From: Symbiodinium natans
Taxonomy: Eukaryota; Sar; Dinophyceae; Suessiales; Symbiodiniaceae
DNA: 64,000 nucleotides
Reading direction: 5' to 3'
NCBI GenBank assembly: GCA_905221605.1
Contig: CAJNDS010000188.1
Coordinates: forward strand, 1 to 64,000
The notes beneath the pieces are model-generated. The model worked only from the letters and a program-made list of their open reading frames with translations, did not search any database and was not told the DNA's origin. This document shows, in pieces, positions 10,990-22,706 of the stretch; position 1 is the first letter of the stretch; each line of letters begins with the position of its first letter. Position numbers and translations under genes: made by a program.

Positions 10990-11107
10990 GCATCCCAGAC
11001 CGTAAGCAACGCCTCTGAGCTCCAAGCCCTGACAGCGCAACGCGTTGAGACTCCCCAGAGTCGAACCGTTTCCTCTTACCCCAATCCCCAACACCGCAAC
11101 CTTCCCT

Positions 11108-11202
11108 ATACATATACATATATATATACATATTATATATATATATGTATTATTATTATTGTTATTATTATTATGTATACATATATATATATGTATATGT
11201 GG
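11108..11202. repeat. AT/ATT microsatellite cluster
   Basis: TATATA runs surround a TTATTATTGTTATTATTATTA core. Confidence 0.8.
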
Positions 11203-11390
11203 AGCCTCCTGATCTTGCAGGCGGAGGATTGCCAACCCGGAGGCATCCATTCGGTCGATCCAGCGGGAGCTTTCCCTTGACACGGTCTGCTCCTTCGCCC
11301 CTTGGACCCTTCACACGGATTTTGGGGCTTGGCCCGGCTTGCAAGCTTGCCGATGTTTACCCGGTTTTCAGCCGCTCCATCCTGCTAGAG

Positions 11391-11528
11391 AGTGCTATGT
11401 ATGATATGCTTCAAGATGTGTCGCGTGTCACAGAACAAGATACCCAGGCTGAATACCGGCGCCTCGTTGCAGAGCCTCAGCCGTCGGATGCACCGCATCG
11501 GCATTGGGCCGCCGGAATTCTGGCCGCT
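11391..11528 (+). CDS. Candidate coding exon, unknown protein
   Basis: One frame stays open and has protein-like composition, including YDMLQDVSRVTEQDTQAEYR and a tail containing HRHWAAGILAACPAG. A possible donor or acceptor AG lies at GCCCCGCAG near 11538. No family is recognised; the case rests on composition only. Confidence 0.18.
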
Positions 11529-11569
11529 TGCCCCGCAGGGTCTTTGGGCAACTTTGCGATCTTCTGATG

Positions 11570-13399
11570 TCTTCTGGGTCTGCTCTTAACAGCCAGAGCC
11601 GCCCCCTTTAGACTTCTTTGAGAATCCGTGCAGCTAGCAACCATTTGATTCAATGGTCTTGTGTGCCAGGCGTGCTTCAAGATATCAAGTCGCTGGGGTT
11701 TACCCGCTGAAGTCTCTATTGTTTTCGAACGCGCCTTTCCTTTCCACACTAGTCCACTAATTCGCAATCTTCAACTGCAAGACAAAGTCGCGCCCAACAG
11801 CCTTGTAAGTCCTGTGCTTGAAGCGCCCGACATTACCCACGTTCTTCACTTGCCAAAACAAGCATGTGCGGTTCAGACGCACTGCTTAGTCTCTGAACCT
11901 GAGGCACGAACCTTCCAGCAGCGTGTGGCGACGAGTCGCCTCACCAAGGCTACTTTGCTGTGAATGCCGAGCACGAATCAGAATAAGGCATCATCTCGGC
12001 GTTGAAGCCCATCTAACCAAAACGAGCAGACTTAGGCGACTTTGATAGTGCATGGGGTGCAATGGCAAGCAGGTCGACCCGGGGAAATGCGGCGGAGTGC
12101 TCCAAGTCGGCAGGAGGTCGTTCAAGTGAGTAGCAAAGGCGCCTGAAAGCCGGCACAAACTAGGAGCTGCCAACGATGGTGTGCCGGGAAAGCCAGCTCT
12201 GTCTACTTTTCACTTCGGCCGTTGGCTGACTCTAGTGAGCAGTGAGCTAGGGACGACCATCCGGCTTTGGTTTGCTCGTGGCTGTGTCGGGCGTGGCTTC
12301 TATGCGGACACTGCTACGCATGCGCAAGCAAGAAGCCGACTTTGACGTGTCGTTGCCCTGAATGGGCAAGATCGGCATCATGACTGAGCTGTGCTTTGCA
12401 ATTGGCGATTGGCCAAGCTGAGAGGACAAAGCCCTTAGCCCGCAAACATTGGCAGTTGCGAAAGACAGTTCGCGAAAGACAAGGCCAAACCAGCTGCGGC
12501 AACAATCTCGGCCCTCATGGCGTCGAGTGAGCTCAGGTTTGGGCATGCGCAGCATTGTCCAATCAAGGGTGGTTCCAGTGTTGGCGATACGACAGCCTGC
12601 AATGCCTTTGATCTCTCACTACTTAGTCATTACTTTCCGCGACATGCGTTGGCCCAAATGCAGGCTTTTCGCGTATGCCGACAGCTTCGGTGGGAAACTC
12701 TAGACGTCGCAAGATGTCGCAAGAACGAACCGAAATCCAATCCACGTTTAGCTCGGCTAAAGGGTGTAAACGTTGCCCTGCTTGTTTCTGTGGGCGCATT
12801 AACCTCTCATGCTGAACTGTCGCCAACAGCTCAAAATGTCTCCATGCAACATTCTCTAGACTGAACATGTCTTTCCTCGTCACGGACTGACCTTGACAGC
12901 TTCAGTCAGGCCCATGCCACGTCCGACGCTTCACAATCTAACCCTCGGAATTTGCAGAGTGCTGCACAGGTTGAGGTCGACTCCCTGATGTCTCTGCTGC
13001 GGAATTTGCCCGGCCTCGGCTCCTTGAAGCCGCATGGCTGCGCTTCAGGATTTCAGGGTGGTTCTATCGCGAGGCTGTAGGGTTGTCTTCCTACTTGCTG
13101 AACACCCGGAAGCCTCCCATTCATGAACGAGGCATAGGCTCTCTTCACCCTTTCTGGGGCTTGTCTTTGCGAAGCCTTGAGACCATCGTAGGCTGGGTCT
13201 GAGACCCTAGTCCCGAACCTTGAAGCCCGAGGCCAAAGTAATCCCGCCTTGCACGGTGCAGAGCATGCCTGAAGGTTTTGTTTGATTACGCGGCATTGTG
13301 GTTGGGTTCGGGTGTAGCCGCATCGCAGCTTGCAGAGTTCTCAGCATGGGCGCCGCATGTCGTTCGTATCCGCGATGCCGATGCTGGGATGAGTAGGGG
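11570..13399. other. Unannotated intermediate-GC sequence
   Basis: Several 60-115 codon ORFs overlap on opposite strands (for example 12247-12555 on the minus strand). None carries a motif I can name, and none can be supported over its antisense shadow. Confidence 0.35.
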
Positions 13400-13436
13400 C
13401 CCTAAACCCTAAACCCTAAACCCTAAACCCTAAACC
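13400..13436 (-). repeat. Telomere-like array (CCCTAAA)n
   Basis: Five perfect units. Confidence 0.95.
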
Positions 13437-13696
13437 GGCAACTCACTACTCCCATGACCCCTTGCCGAGCTGAGACCCAGACTTGGGTCCCTTGATCCCC
13501 TTGGTTCTTATAGTAGAGGGAGTAGAGTGAATGAGGGTCCTAGATATACCCTTTAAGTAAGGGATTCTGTAGGGTACCTCATTCCCTCATTCCCTACTCA
13601 GAACCAGTGATCTCAAGCCAAGAGATGCCGTGAAGGCCCTCATCCTTGCTGCGATGTCTGCCAGAGATCTCGGTCCACTTCGTGCCGCCAGGCGAG

Positions 13697-13754
13697 TTTA
13701 GGGTTTAGGGTTTAGGGTTTAGGGTTTAGCGTGTATGGTTTAGGGTTTAGGGTT
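13697..13754 (+). repeat. Telomere-like array (TTTAGGG)n
   Basis: About eight units with two variant units (TTTAGCG, TGTATGG). It is opposite in orientation to the array 260 bp upstream. Confidence 0.9.
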
Positions 13755-14027
13755 GAGACATGTCAAGCAAGTAGAATTGTATAGGGCTTTCGGCAAGCCG
13801 AAATCCGATATGGACTGCGGCCGAGATCCTGTGCTGCAGTGCTGCGCAGTTCTCTTACGCACCCTGCACCTGAGGTCTCTCATTTTGCTCGGCACCCGAA
13901 GTCTTCCAACCGCGCTAAGCTAGGAAGTGCATGAGCTCCTCCATCCAACCCAGGGAGCTCGGGAAGCTTGAAGCGCTTATAATGGGCATAGAAGCGGGCT
14001 TTTGCACCCTACTCTTCCTTAGCTCGT

Positions 14028-14126
14028 CCTTGGGGACCAAATGAACCCTAAAATTGGGGTCATATACCCATTACTACTATAATTCCTATTAAAGTATATG
14101 AACCATAAGTTCATTTCGTCCCCAAG
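14028..14126. mobile_element. MITE-like element, family B, copy 1
   Basis: The ends CCTTGGGGAC and GTCCCCAAGG are perfect inverse complements. Next inward come AAATGAACCCTAAAA on the left and GTTCATTT on the right, and the centre is ATTACTACTATAATTCC. The element is about 100-120 bp and has no coding capacity. Confidence 0.85.
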
Positions 14127-14263
14127 GGTTCTTGCCTTGCAAAACGCTGCTGCCCACAGCCATGCAGGACAGCCGCTCCTGCCGTCGCCGTTCTGGTTTT
14201 TCATTCTGGACGGGTGCCTGGCATGATCACCCATGACTGCCTGTTTTTCCTTGTTTGGCATGT

Positions 14264-14373
14264 GGGGCTTTCCGAAATGAGGGGTACCTTAGGGGGGTCC
14301 TTATTATTATGATTATAAGGGGGTCCTACTATTTGGGGATCTATATTGGGGTCCCCTATGTTCGTAAACCCCC
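14264..14373 (-). mobile_element. MITE-like element, family A, copy 3 (reverse)
   Basis: It is in reverse orientation: GGGGTACCTTA, GTCCTACTATTTGGGG and TTCGTAAACCCCC occur in order. Confidence 0.75.
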
Positions 14374-14555
14374 ATGTTGCTTCTCGTCAAGGTCCTTGGC
14401 ATCTGCTTCGTCAGGTCACTTCCAACCCAAAAGCCCTGCTCCCACGCAGTATGTAAACCTCTTGGATGGTCTTGCTTAAGGGCTGCCCAAAGCTCCCCGA
14501 GTGGCAGCCTGAGGTTTCGTAAATGATCATGCACTCATAAATAGTACCCCAAGAA

Positions 14556-14577
14556 AAACCCTAAACCCTAAACCCTA
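14556..14577 (-). repeat. Short telomere-like array (CCCTAAA)3
   Basis: Three units. Confidence 0.85.
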
Positions 14578-14697
14578 GTTAATGTCACAAGAAACGGCTC
14601 AACTTGTCAACGCCCGACTCTCGAGTTCACAGGTTCAAGCCAGACCCAGCAGCCCTGTTGTTCCATCTTCAAGTGCCTTCAGCGCCAGCATCCAAAC

Positions 14698-14818
14698 CTT
14701 GGGGGCCAAATGAACCCTAAAATTGGGGTCATATACCCATTACTACTATAATTCCTATTTAAGGTATATGAACCATGAACCCTTTTAGGGTTCATTTCGT
14801 CCCCAAGGAAGTCGCTGG
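14698..14818. mobile_element. MITE-like element, family B, copy 2
   Basis: The ends are CCTTGGGGGCC and GTCCCCAAGG. Compared with copy 1 the right arm is longer and includes CCCTTTTAGGGTTCATTTCG. Confidence 0.85.
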
Positions 14819-15170
14819 TCAACACGCTTTTTACACGAGGCCTCATATCTTTCAACTCCTGGCCCCAACTCTGGCGAACAAAGCCCGAGAGCAAAAGCTC
14901 TGAGAAAGTCACCGAAGCAACATCAGCCTTGGACCCTGTGAATAGCCTTATAAAATAGTTAGAATAGGGCTTTCTGGGGGGTTTCTTGTAGTATATGATA
15001 GTTTGTATAGGGTTCCCCTGCGGTACTTCAAGGTCCTTCGACATCATCCGCTTCGTCCCTGCTGAGCCGGCAATGGACATCAAGGGTGCGGACGACGCCC
15101 TGGGCATGCCTGACTGTCTCAGAGCCACTTGGATTTGCCGCGGGGGGCGAGAGAGAGATGCGAGTGGCCC

Positions 15171-15252
15171 TAGGGTTTAGGGTTTAGGGTTTAGGGCTTA
15201 GGGCTTAGGGCTTAGGGCTTAGGGTTTAGGGTTTAGGGTTAACCCTAAACCT
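15171..15252. repeat. Telomere-like array with head-to-head inversion
   Basis: TTTAGGG units, including four GCTTAGG variants, run to about 15240. They then invert directly into AACCCTAAACC, giving a TTTAGGGTTAACCCTAAA junction. Confidence 0.9.
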
Positions 15253-15395
15253 TCATTCTTAGGCTCAGGGCCATTGGAAGGAGCCAAACCTCCGAACATC
15301 GCCAAAAGCAACCCCCGAAAAGGCTCCACCAGCCATGCAACGACTCGGCCAACGCCCGTCACAGACGAGCTTCTGGGGCAGCTGAGCTGCATGAA

Positions 15396-15474
15396 GGGTT
15401 TAGGGTTTAGGGTTTAGGGTTTAGGGTTTAGTGTTTAGGGTTTAGGGTTTAGGGTTTAGGGTTTTGCGAGGGTT
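15396..15474 (+). repeat. Telomere-like array (TTTAGGG)n
   Basis: About ten units with one TTTAGTG variant. Confidence 0.95.
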
Positions 15475-15876
15475 TTGGGGGTTGGCTGCAATTCGGACAT
15501 GGTGCAAAGAACCACTATGACTTAAGCACAATAAGCAACGACAATGTGTAATCTATGGATCATCATCAATCAGTAGTAAGTAGCTGGTAAGTAAGCAATA
15601 GTTTGCTTAGAAATAATCGTGCATAACTTATGACAAGTAACTAACAGTTCTGAGATGATTCATTCGAAGAATTGACAACTTCGGGGTGTACGCCCTTACC
15701 TATGAACCGATACTTTCATGTTACATAAATAGTTCGGGGGGGAAGGAGCGCAGGGGGGAAGGGCGGGGGGGGGAGGGAGCACTGGGGGTCTCGCAACATG
15801 AGTGTCCCATTTCACATTTTGGTGTGTTCCAGGTGCCCGGAAGCTGAGCTTGGCCCAATTTAGGCTGAGTTCAAGT

Positions 15877-15918
15877 TAACCCTAAGCCTCTAAACCCTAA
15901 ACCCTAAACCCTAAACCT
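15877..15918 (-). repeat. Telomere-like array (CCCTAAA)n
   Basis: About five units, the first ones degenerate. Confidence 0.85.
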
Positions 15919-16296
15919 GAAAAGCGGGCCATGGTGGCATCTGAGTGCGTGGTGCGACCTCCCTGGGACCGGGACAAAGCCCAACGCGGTCGCTCCCCTG
16001 TCAACACGAACCACCTGCAAGCAGCACGCTTTAGTAGATTCTTAGTAGCGTGTCAATATATCCAAGAGTAGCAGCTGCTTGGCTGCTAATTCTAGGGTCG
16101 ACCTTGGAACACAGGGAACACAAAAGAACACAATGTCAGTTTACGACGTAGGCACCACCATCATGAGAAAATGATCCATCAAATCCTTGAGTTGATCCTG
16201 CTCACAATGCGCAATCCAAATGATCCAAGTCATCATGGAACTGGCGCATGCCTAAATCCTGGAAGACGTCCAAAAACACATAATAGACATGTTACA

Positions 16297-16367
16297 TACA
16301 TATATATATATATATATATATCTGTGTACAATATAAAAATAAAAAATTATAGAGAGAGAGAGAGAGA
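16297..16367. repeat. TA and GA microsatellites
   Basis: (TA)n at about 16301-16322 and (GA)n at about 16352-16367, about 30 bp apart. Confidence 0.85.
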
Positions 16368-16488
16368 TGGTTTTCCAATCCGCACCACTCCAACAGAAGT
16401 TATAACCTTGGGGTCTGAAGCGCAAGGCCTCACAGCGCCCGGCCCGGATCGGGATGGCAGCTTGGCTTGCATCTCTACCTGGGGCCCT

Positions 16489-16519
16489 CAGGGTTTGGGG
16501 TTTGGGGTCTAGGGTTTAC
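16489..16519 (+). repeat. Degenerate TTTGGGG/TTTAGGG patch
   Basis: GGGTTTGGGGTTTGGGG followed by TCTAGGGTTTA. Confidence 0.6.
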
Positions 16520-16954
16520 AGTTTTATGGGTCGTACCTACTAATTGAGGGTAATTGCTAGTCAACTGTAGGTAAACCGAGTCACAGGTAAGCCTCTCTAC
16601 GTCAAGAACGCAGGGACGCGAGCGTTGAGGGGGTTTTTCTCCAGCTGCAGGTTTTTGCGTCCGTGGTTCGTCGCAAGACCCCCTCACGCGAATGGCGTGC
16701 GCGTTGGGCGTTCGTCGCGCACGGAAACATGATCCCATTTTGTCTCGGCTTATGTAGAAGGCACGTGCAGGTGCAGAGATTTTGTACTCACGGCAACTCC
16801 GAAACACCTGGAGGGCCGCGAAGCCGCCAGGAATGGTAGATGCGGTCTCAATCTTTGAGATCCATAGTGAAATTAAACTCAGGCGCGTGGACTTCTCAAG
16901 CCTTCTAAGCCTTTTCCGGACTTTTCGCTTCCTCGCAACCATTTTAAGAGTGCT

Positions 16955-17022
16955 CCTAAACCCTGAACCCTAAACCCTAAACCCTATACCCTAAACCCTA
17001 AACCCTAAACCCTAAACCTTAG
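16955..17022 (-). repeat. Telomere-like array (CCCTAAA)n
   Basis: About nine units with CCCTGAA and CCCTATA variants. Confidence 0.9.
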
Positions 17023-17348
17023 GTTGGCTCCTTGCTGCTGGCAAGGGCGTCACAGTCGCGCGACTGCCTGCCGAGTGTCTGAAGCAGCTGAGCCGAGGTC
17101 CAACCTGAATCAGGATCACGTTGAAGGCTTTCAGGACAAAGGAAGCACACCAGAGCGTAGTGTCAGCAATGACCATTCAGATTTGAGGAACATTGCAAAA
17201 TGACAGTCTCTGGGTTGGACAAACTGAAGGACCTTCTTCGTGTTCAGGTCTCTTTTCAGGGACATCCTTTTCGGAAGAAAGCTGGCTCGGCTCCAGGCAG
17301 AAGTTGGCTGCGATGCGGGAAGGAAACAAAAAGCTTTAAGCACGCCCA

Positions 17349-17420
17349 GGGTTTAGGGTTTAGGGTTTAGGGTTTAGGATTTAGGGTTTAGGGTTTAGGG
17401 TATAGGGTTTAGGGTTTAGA
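17349..17420 (+). repeat. Telomere-like array (TTTAGGG)n
   Basis: About ten units with ATTTAGG and TATAGGG variants. Confidence 0.95.
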
Positions 17421-17672
17421 GTGCTGTGAGCTCAGCTCGACCCCAGCACCACAATATTCCTTCGATGTCTCAATGTGCTGGCTCATGGGAGTCTGGTGAA
17501 TGGGCCGGTAAGGGAGGATCAATGGACAACTTCGGGTCTGTGGGTCTAAGGGATGAGGTCTCCTTCAAGGCGTTTCGAGCATCTGCAGGGAGGGCTTCCG
17601 GGACATTCTGGGCATGCGGAACAGCTAGCTGCGTCATTTTGCAAAAGCATTTTGGCACCAATTCTCTGAATG

Positions 17673-17724
17673 CCCTAAACCCTAAACCCTAAACCCTAGA
17701 CCCTAAACCCTAAACCCTAAACCC
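17673..17724 (-). repeat. Telomere-like array (CCCTAAA)n
   Basis: About seven units, one of them CCCTAGA. Confidence 0.95.
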
Positions 17725-17857
17725 GCGGATCATGGACCCTCAGGCCCCCTGCGAATTTCAGCACCTCGAACTCTTGGGCCTCAGGTCGAAGTTGCCGCCC
17801 AACTTGCACGCCGGAAGCTGACTATGGACCATGGGGGATGGCTCGTGTATCTACTGC

Positions 17858-17942
17858 TTGCTTAAGAACCCCAAAAGAAGAATAGTAATCCCTAATATGA
17901 CCCTTATAAGGAAGATGGTTTGGGGGGGGGTTCTTAAGCAAT
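17858..17942. mobile_element. MITE-like element, family C, copy 1
   Basis: Terminal inverted repeats TTGCTTAAGAACCCC and GGGGTTCTTAAGCAA flank a short centre with TAGTAATCCCTA and TGACCCTTATAAGG. The total is about 85 bp, with no coding capacity. Confidence 0.85.
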
Positions 17943-19241
17943 TCATAGGTATGGGGTACTCGAAAGCCTGGGTAAGTTAATGTATTCAAGCAGTTCATGC
18001 CTGGACTCTGTTGTTATGCACAATCCGATATCGACCCTCAGCCCGGGCGCGCAGCCTGTCCCCTAAAAACTGTTCAGAGGTGCAAACGGGGAGAACGGCC
18101 GGCGCAGAACTCATCAGGGAAGGACAAGGTGGGGAGCGAAGTGCAGTAGCAGGACACAAATGGCGCGAATTCCGGAGCCATTTCAACCAACAGAGTGTCC
18201 CCGAGAGTATCGCGTCCAAACTCAGAAGCCCCCCCCCCCCTATCCGGGCCAGTTTCGGGCGTCAAGGCATCTGTTGCAAAAAAAGAACCCCGATTGTAGT
18301 AATCGTTCATGCATGTAATACCCCAAGGTGGCTTGGCTGCGGTGCGTCCGGCGGTGGTGAGGCATGGGCTTGTCGGATGCTGTAGGATGGATACGTGGAA
18401 TACGTAACAATTACTACGTTGCACATTCTTTGGAGCGCTGCTTGATGGACCCTGTCCACACTTGCCTAAGCCCAAACAATCCGAAGGCCCGAGGTCCTTC
18501 GTTCAGCCCTTCAAGTTCGAACTCCTAAGCTGAAGAGAGACCGAGAGTGCAGGTCCCAGTCCGTGCCGACAGTAGCGCCTGCGAACTCGACGTTCCGCCG
18601 GCATGGTTGGGGGATGTTGGGGCATCTACATACAGATCTTGTTTTTTGCAAAGCTGTCATATTCTACAGCTTCTGCCATTCACGACGGGCTCAGTGGGAA
18701 GAGGCCAGCACAGCCTCCACGAGCCCTGCTGAAAGTCGAGGTTGTGCCATACGCCGGGGAACTCGGCTCTCAGCTTGATCGAGAACACTTGAAGGGAGCC
18801 CCAAAAAGGGTACCCCTACTCTCGAGGGAGTTAAGTGGGTGGGAAATCGGAGCGTCGGTGTCTGTCTGGCTATAAACCATGCGGATGGAGGACTGAGAAA
18901 GGCTTTAGGATGTCTTGTGTGCCCCGACCCCCAGGAACGGAATTGACCTGACGACATTAGAAATTATTACATAATCTGGAAAGCTGTCATGTCACTAAGA
19001 GGCTGTAGTAGGCAGGACCCTTCTCACATAGCCTCACAAAAACTCCAAAACCGATCCTGCCACCCTGCAAAAATCAGCATCTTGAGTCCTTCCTGCAGTA
19101 ATGGACCCGCGGACACCTCGCACGCCTAAAGGTGCTGAATGTCGTGAATCGTACATCGCTAAAGCTGTCTAGCCCCATCGCTAGCATCTTGACTGAACGT
19201 AACACCCCTGCACAAGTTTAAACAACGCAGAACAAACAAAT
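17943..19241. other. Non-repetitive stretch, no gene recognised
   Basis: ORFs of 60-133 codons overlap on both strands (for example 18011-18385 plus and 18074-18475 minus) with no nameable motif. A run of ten C lies at about 18229-18239. Confidence 0.35.
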
Positions 19242-19373
19242 GGCGGTTTACGAAAACCAGAGTCCCCTAATTTTGACCCCAAATAGTAGGACTTAATAAG
19301 GTCCCCAAACCCCTAAACCCTAAACCCTAAACCCGCCCCCAAAAACCCTAAACCCCTAATTTTGGAAACCCCC
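19242..19373 (+). mobile_element. MITE-like element, family A, copy 4, interrupted by CCCTAAA units
   Basis: The left part (GGCGGTTTACGAAAA, AAATAGTAGGACTTAATAAGG) and the right part (CCCCTAATTTTGGAAACCCCC) fit family A. About 45 bp of CCCTAAA-type sequence (about 19308-19352) sits between them, where other copies have only AATAAGGTACCCC. Confidence 0.75.
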
Positions 19374-19484
19374 GAATCGCCCAGGGCCGGTCGCGGTCGA
19401 AGCTCTTGGCACAGAGCCGCGGCTTGGACAAGCCTCGGCAGGCGGCCGCGGGGGCCCCCGAAGTGGGTTTGGTTTATGTTTCTT

Positions 19485-19553
19485 CCCTAAACCCTAAACC
19501 CTAAACCCTAAACCCTAAACCCTAAACCCTAAACCCTAAACCCTAAACCCTAA
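19485..19553 (-). repeat. Telomere-like array (CCCTAAA)n
   Basis: Ten nearly perfect units. Confidence 0.95.
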
Positions 19554-19646
19554 TTTTTCTGAGTAACGTGCCTTTGGTTTTTCACAGCGCAGCTTGGGTG
19601 CAAGGACTGCAGGTGCAGTCTAAGACAACAAGCTGGCACAGAGCAA

Positions 19647-19719
19647 GGGTTGGGTTTTGGGTTTAGAGGGTTTACAGGGTTTGGAGGGTTTAGAGGGTTT
19701 AGAGGGTTTAGGGTTTAGG
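19647..19719 (+). repeat. Variant array (TTTAGAGGG)n / TTTAGGG
   Basis: Units are mostly nine bases (GGTTTAGAG) and end in two canonical TTTAGGG units. Confidence 0.85.
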
Positions 19720-20121
19720 CAAGCGACTCAGTGTGATTATCGCTTATCAGGGCGCTGGTCATGTCTTGACGTGTGTGCCTTGCGTGAAGAGGCTTGATTC
19801 TTGATTCCCGAGGCATCTGGTTGAGTCCGTGTTTCATGGGACTTGCTTTATCGGGCAGTGCACTGGAAGTGCCCCCTCGAGGAGTTTCTCAAACGATCTT
19901 GCTCCCACAGAGAGTCTTCGCGCCCTCAAAACTCAATATTCACAAGGGCAGCTCTGAAGATAAGAATGGTGGTTCTGATTTCCGGGCCGATTTGGGAGTT
20001 TTCGGGTGGACTGCTACACTCATCCTTCTAAGCGCGAAGTAACAAAAATAGGGGAGATGGCTATTGCCAAGCACATTTACCTACGCATCCGGCAGTTTGA
20101 CAGCCGTTTGGGGCTTGGGAT

Positions 20122-20172
20122 TTAAACCCCAAACCCTAAACCCTAAACCCTAAACCCTAAACCCTAAACCCT
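20122..20172 (-). repeat. Telomere-like array (CCCTAAA)n
   Basis: About seven units. Confidence 0.95.
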
Positions 20173-20274
20173 CTGTATTTCTGTGGAGCCTTTCGGGGCC
20201 CAGGCTCCTACTCTGGCCTTGCCGCGGCCGACACTGGTATCCGAGGCCTCGGAATCCGGGTGGTTTCGGCCATG

Positions 20275-20420
20275 TTTAGGGTTGCTTAGGGTTTAGGGTT
20301 TAGGGTTTAGGGTTTCGGGTTAGGGTTTAGGGTTTAGGGTTTAGGGTTTAGGGTTTAGGGTTTGGGGTTTAGGGTTTAGGGTTCAGGGCTTAACCCTAAA
20401 CCCTAAACCCTAAACCCTAA
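20275..20420. repeat. Telomere-like array with head-to-head inversion
   Basis: About 15 TTTAGGG units with a few variants run to about 20389. After AGGGCTTAACCC the orientation turns into four CCCTAAA units ending near 20420. Confidence 0.95.
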
Positions 20421-20534
20421 GGTTGCAGGCTTTAAGAGCGCAATCCACAGATCCAGGCACAGAACCCGCCCGATGTATACAAGGTTTAGGGTTCCCCACC
20501 CCCCCACCTTCGCCCCCCTCGCCCCTCCCCCCCC

Positions 20535-20590
20535 TTAGGGTTTAGGGCTTAGGGTTTAGGGTTTAGGGTTTAGGGTTTAGGGTTTAGGGT
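20535..20590 (+). repeat. Telomere-like array (TTTAGGG)n
   Basis: About eight units, preceded by a C-rich tract. Confidence 0.95.
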
Positions 20591-20713
20591 GCGAAGTTCA
20601 TCAGAGAGTGTTTCGCAACACCTGCGTGAAGCTGTAGCAGGCCTCCTACACCTCCTACGTCCCTGTCTATGCTGAGCCCAGTGCCGCACGCAGCAGCTTC
20701 TTGGATGCAGTCG

Positions 20714-20773
20714 AACCCCGAACCCTAAACCCTAAACCCTAAACCTAAATCCTAAGCCCTAAACCCTAAACCC
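20714..20773 (-). repeat. Telomere-like array (CCCTAAA)n
   Basis: About eight units with CCCGAAC, CCTAAAT and CCTAAGC variants. Confidence 0.9.
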
Positions 20774-21525
20774 ACTTCAACCTCCAGTTTCTTGCCATGG
20801 ACCTTAGCAAACCACACAGCCCGCCAAAGAACAACAGGGATAGTTGCTGGTCATCATTCCATCATCTAGTTAGCATGGCAGGGCGAGGGCATAAAAGGAT
20901 GGAGTTGTTGTCTAGTATAGGGTCTTTGGCGCTTGGCTTTCTGGCTGGGCAATGTCCCACCGAATGTCAAGAAGGTGGAGGTTTTCCTACGAAATCGAAG
21001 GGAACCGCCCTCACCCCTTCCAAAAGCCAAAGCAGAAAAGGAGAACCAAACAAACTCCACCCTTCCGGTACATCGAAGGGTGCCAAAGTTGCGGCTTCAT
21101 TTCAGGGTGTATGCTGTGTCCCGAGGGCCATGTGCCATGTTTGACTCAGGCGTGGTAGCGCAGGGAGACGTTTGACATCTCATAACTACCCTTCTCCTCA
21201 AGCGAGAGAACCTTCCTGTTCAGGAAGGTTGATGTGCAGGCTTCACTCCTCTAATGATGGTCTGAATTCCAGGTCCCTCAGGCTCCTACAACCACGAGAG
21301 CAGTTATCCGGTGCTAAAGAAGGGAGAGAGTGAACAAAGTTCAACGCAAATTGTTGCTGAATGTCGGTGGTCTTGGGCCAGCTCAAGGCTTCAGCTTCAG
21401 GTTTCGCATCAGGGCTGAATGCCGCTTAGCCGCTTTTGCCCGGACAGTGAGTGTGTCATCGGGGCTCTTTCAAAAGCAGCTGAGTAAAGAGCTTATAAGA
21501 ACCTAACAAAGTGTGAGCTGGGAGA

Positions 21526-21846
21526 TTGCGAAGTTCGGAGACCGAGCTACAGGTCCACGCCCTGCGGCTGAATTCTGCGCTGAAGGAGCACGGTCGAGTG
21601 AGTGCACAGATGCGAAAGGAAGCTTGCCGAGATTCAAGCTCGACGTTGCGGCATGTGCGTTGCGCAAAGAGGGAGCCAATGTACGTAGGAGTCTATGTGT
21701 CGGAGGAATTGGAGCAGGTGGGGACGGTGGATAGGTCGCAACAACTGCCACCGACAAATTTGCCTGACCCAAAAAAGTGTCCTCTGAGTTGTAGTTACAA
21801 GGCATGGGTACATGGAGTTCTGAATCGCGTTTCTAATTTTTTTTGA
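21526..21846 (+). CDS. Candidate coding exon(s), unknown protein
   Basis: An open frame of 106 codons has protein-like composition (for example ALKEHGRVSAQMRKEA and GVYVSEELEQVGTVDRSQ). The translation starts at a non-ATG-like position and ends in TTTTTTTTGA, so true exon limits are unknown. No domain is recognised. Confidence 0.2.
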   Translation: MRSSETELQVHALRLNSALKEHGRVSAQMRKEACRDSSSTLRHVRCAKREPMYVGVYVSEELEQVGTVDRSQQLPPTNLPDPKKCPLSCSYKAWVHGVLNRVSNFF

Positions 21847-22161
21847 GGGACACCTGAGGCTTCGGGAGCAGCTTGACTGGTGCATTGTGGGAATGTGACT
21901 CCACGAGATGGAGATGAATGCAGCTATGCCAAGTCGTACTTGGTGTTATTCAGGTGAATGCAACACATGTCCCATCGCCTGCCAAGTAAGTGAATGACAC
22001 TAGTACCTGAAGCCGGCCCTCCGGTGACAGTGAGGAAACACGTACATTCTCACCACACACACACACACACACAACCGACATCACGCGGAAACTTCTGCCA
22101 CAACACAACAGCACTCCTGGGCAAGCCTGAGCTCCTAAAGTCGACACTTTGTAGCGTCTAA

Positions 22162-22270
22162 GTTTAGGGTTTAGGGTTTAGGGTTTGGGGTTTGGGGTTT
22201 AGGGTTTAGGGTTTAGGCTTTAGGGTTTAGGGTTTAGGGTTTAGGGTTTTTAGTTTTTAGGGTTTAGGGG
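22162..22270 (+). repeat. Telomere-like array (TTTAGGG)n
   Basis: About 14 units with TTTGGGG and TTTTTAG variants. Confidence 0.9.
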
Positions 22271-22704
22271 TAAATCTAAACCAGAAACATGAATTTAAAC
22301 CCCGAAGAAACTCATAACTCGCCTCTGACAGGCTCCTAGCCCTTTGATCCAGTCGCCGAGACCAACGATCGACGCTGTGCAGTGTTTAGCTCCCCCTTGA
22401 ACAAACCGGGGTCCTTGGTTTACTAGATCGATTTGGGATAGTTTTTAATTTCCCTTTTTGTGTAATTTAGTATTAGGAGCCTAATTATGTCTTTGGGGAC
22501 TGTTGAAATCGACGCCTAGTTTACATCTAGGGCTTGTGGATTCAGCGGTTTAGATTCGTGATGGCAGGGAGATGCTGAACCAAACGAAGTTTGCGTGCAG
22601 CAGGTAAAGTATCCGCGTTGGGTTTGGCGGGGTTTCAATTCCTAACCTCGCCCTAAGCAAAGCAACAAGAACAACGACAGCGACTGCGACTGCGACAGCG
22701 ACAA

Positions 22705-22706
<2 letters not shown>

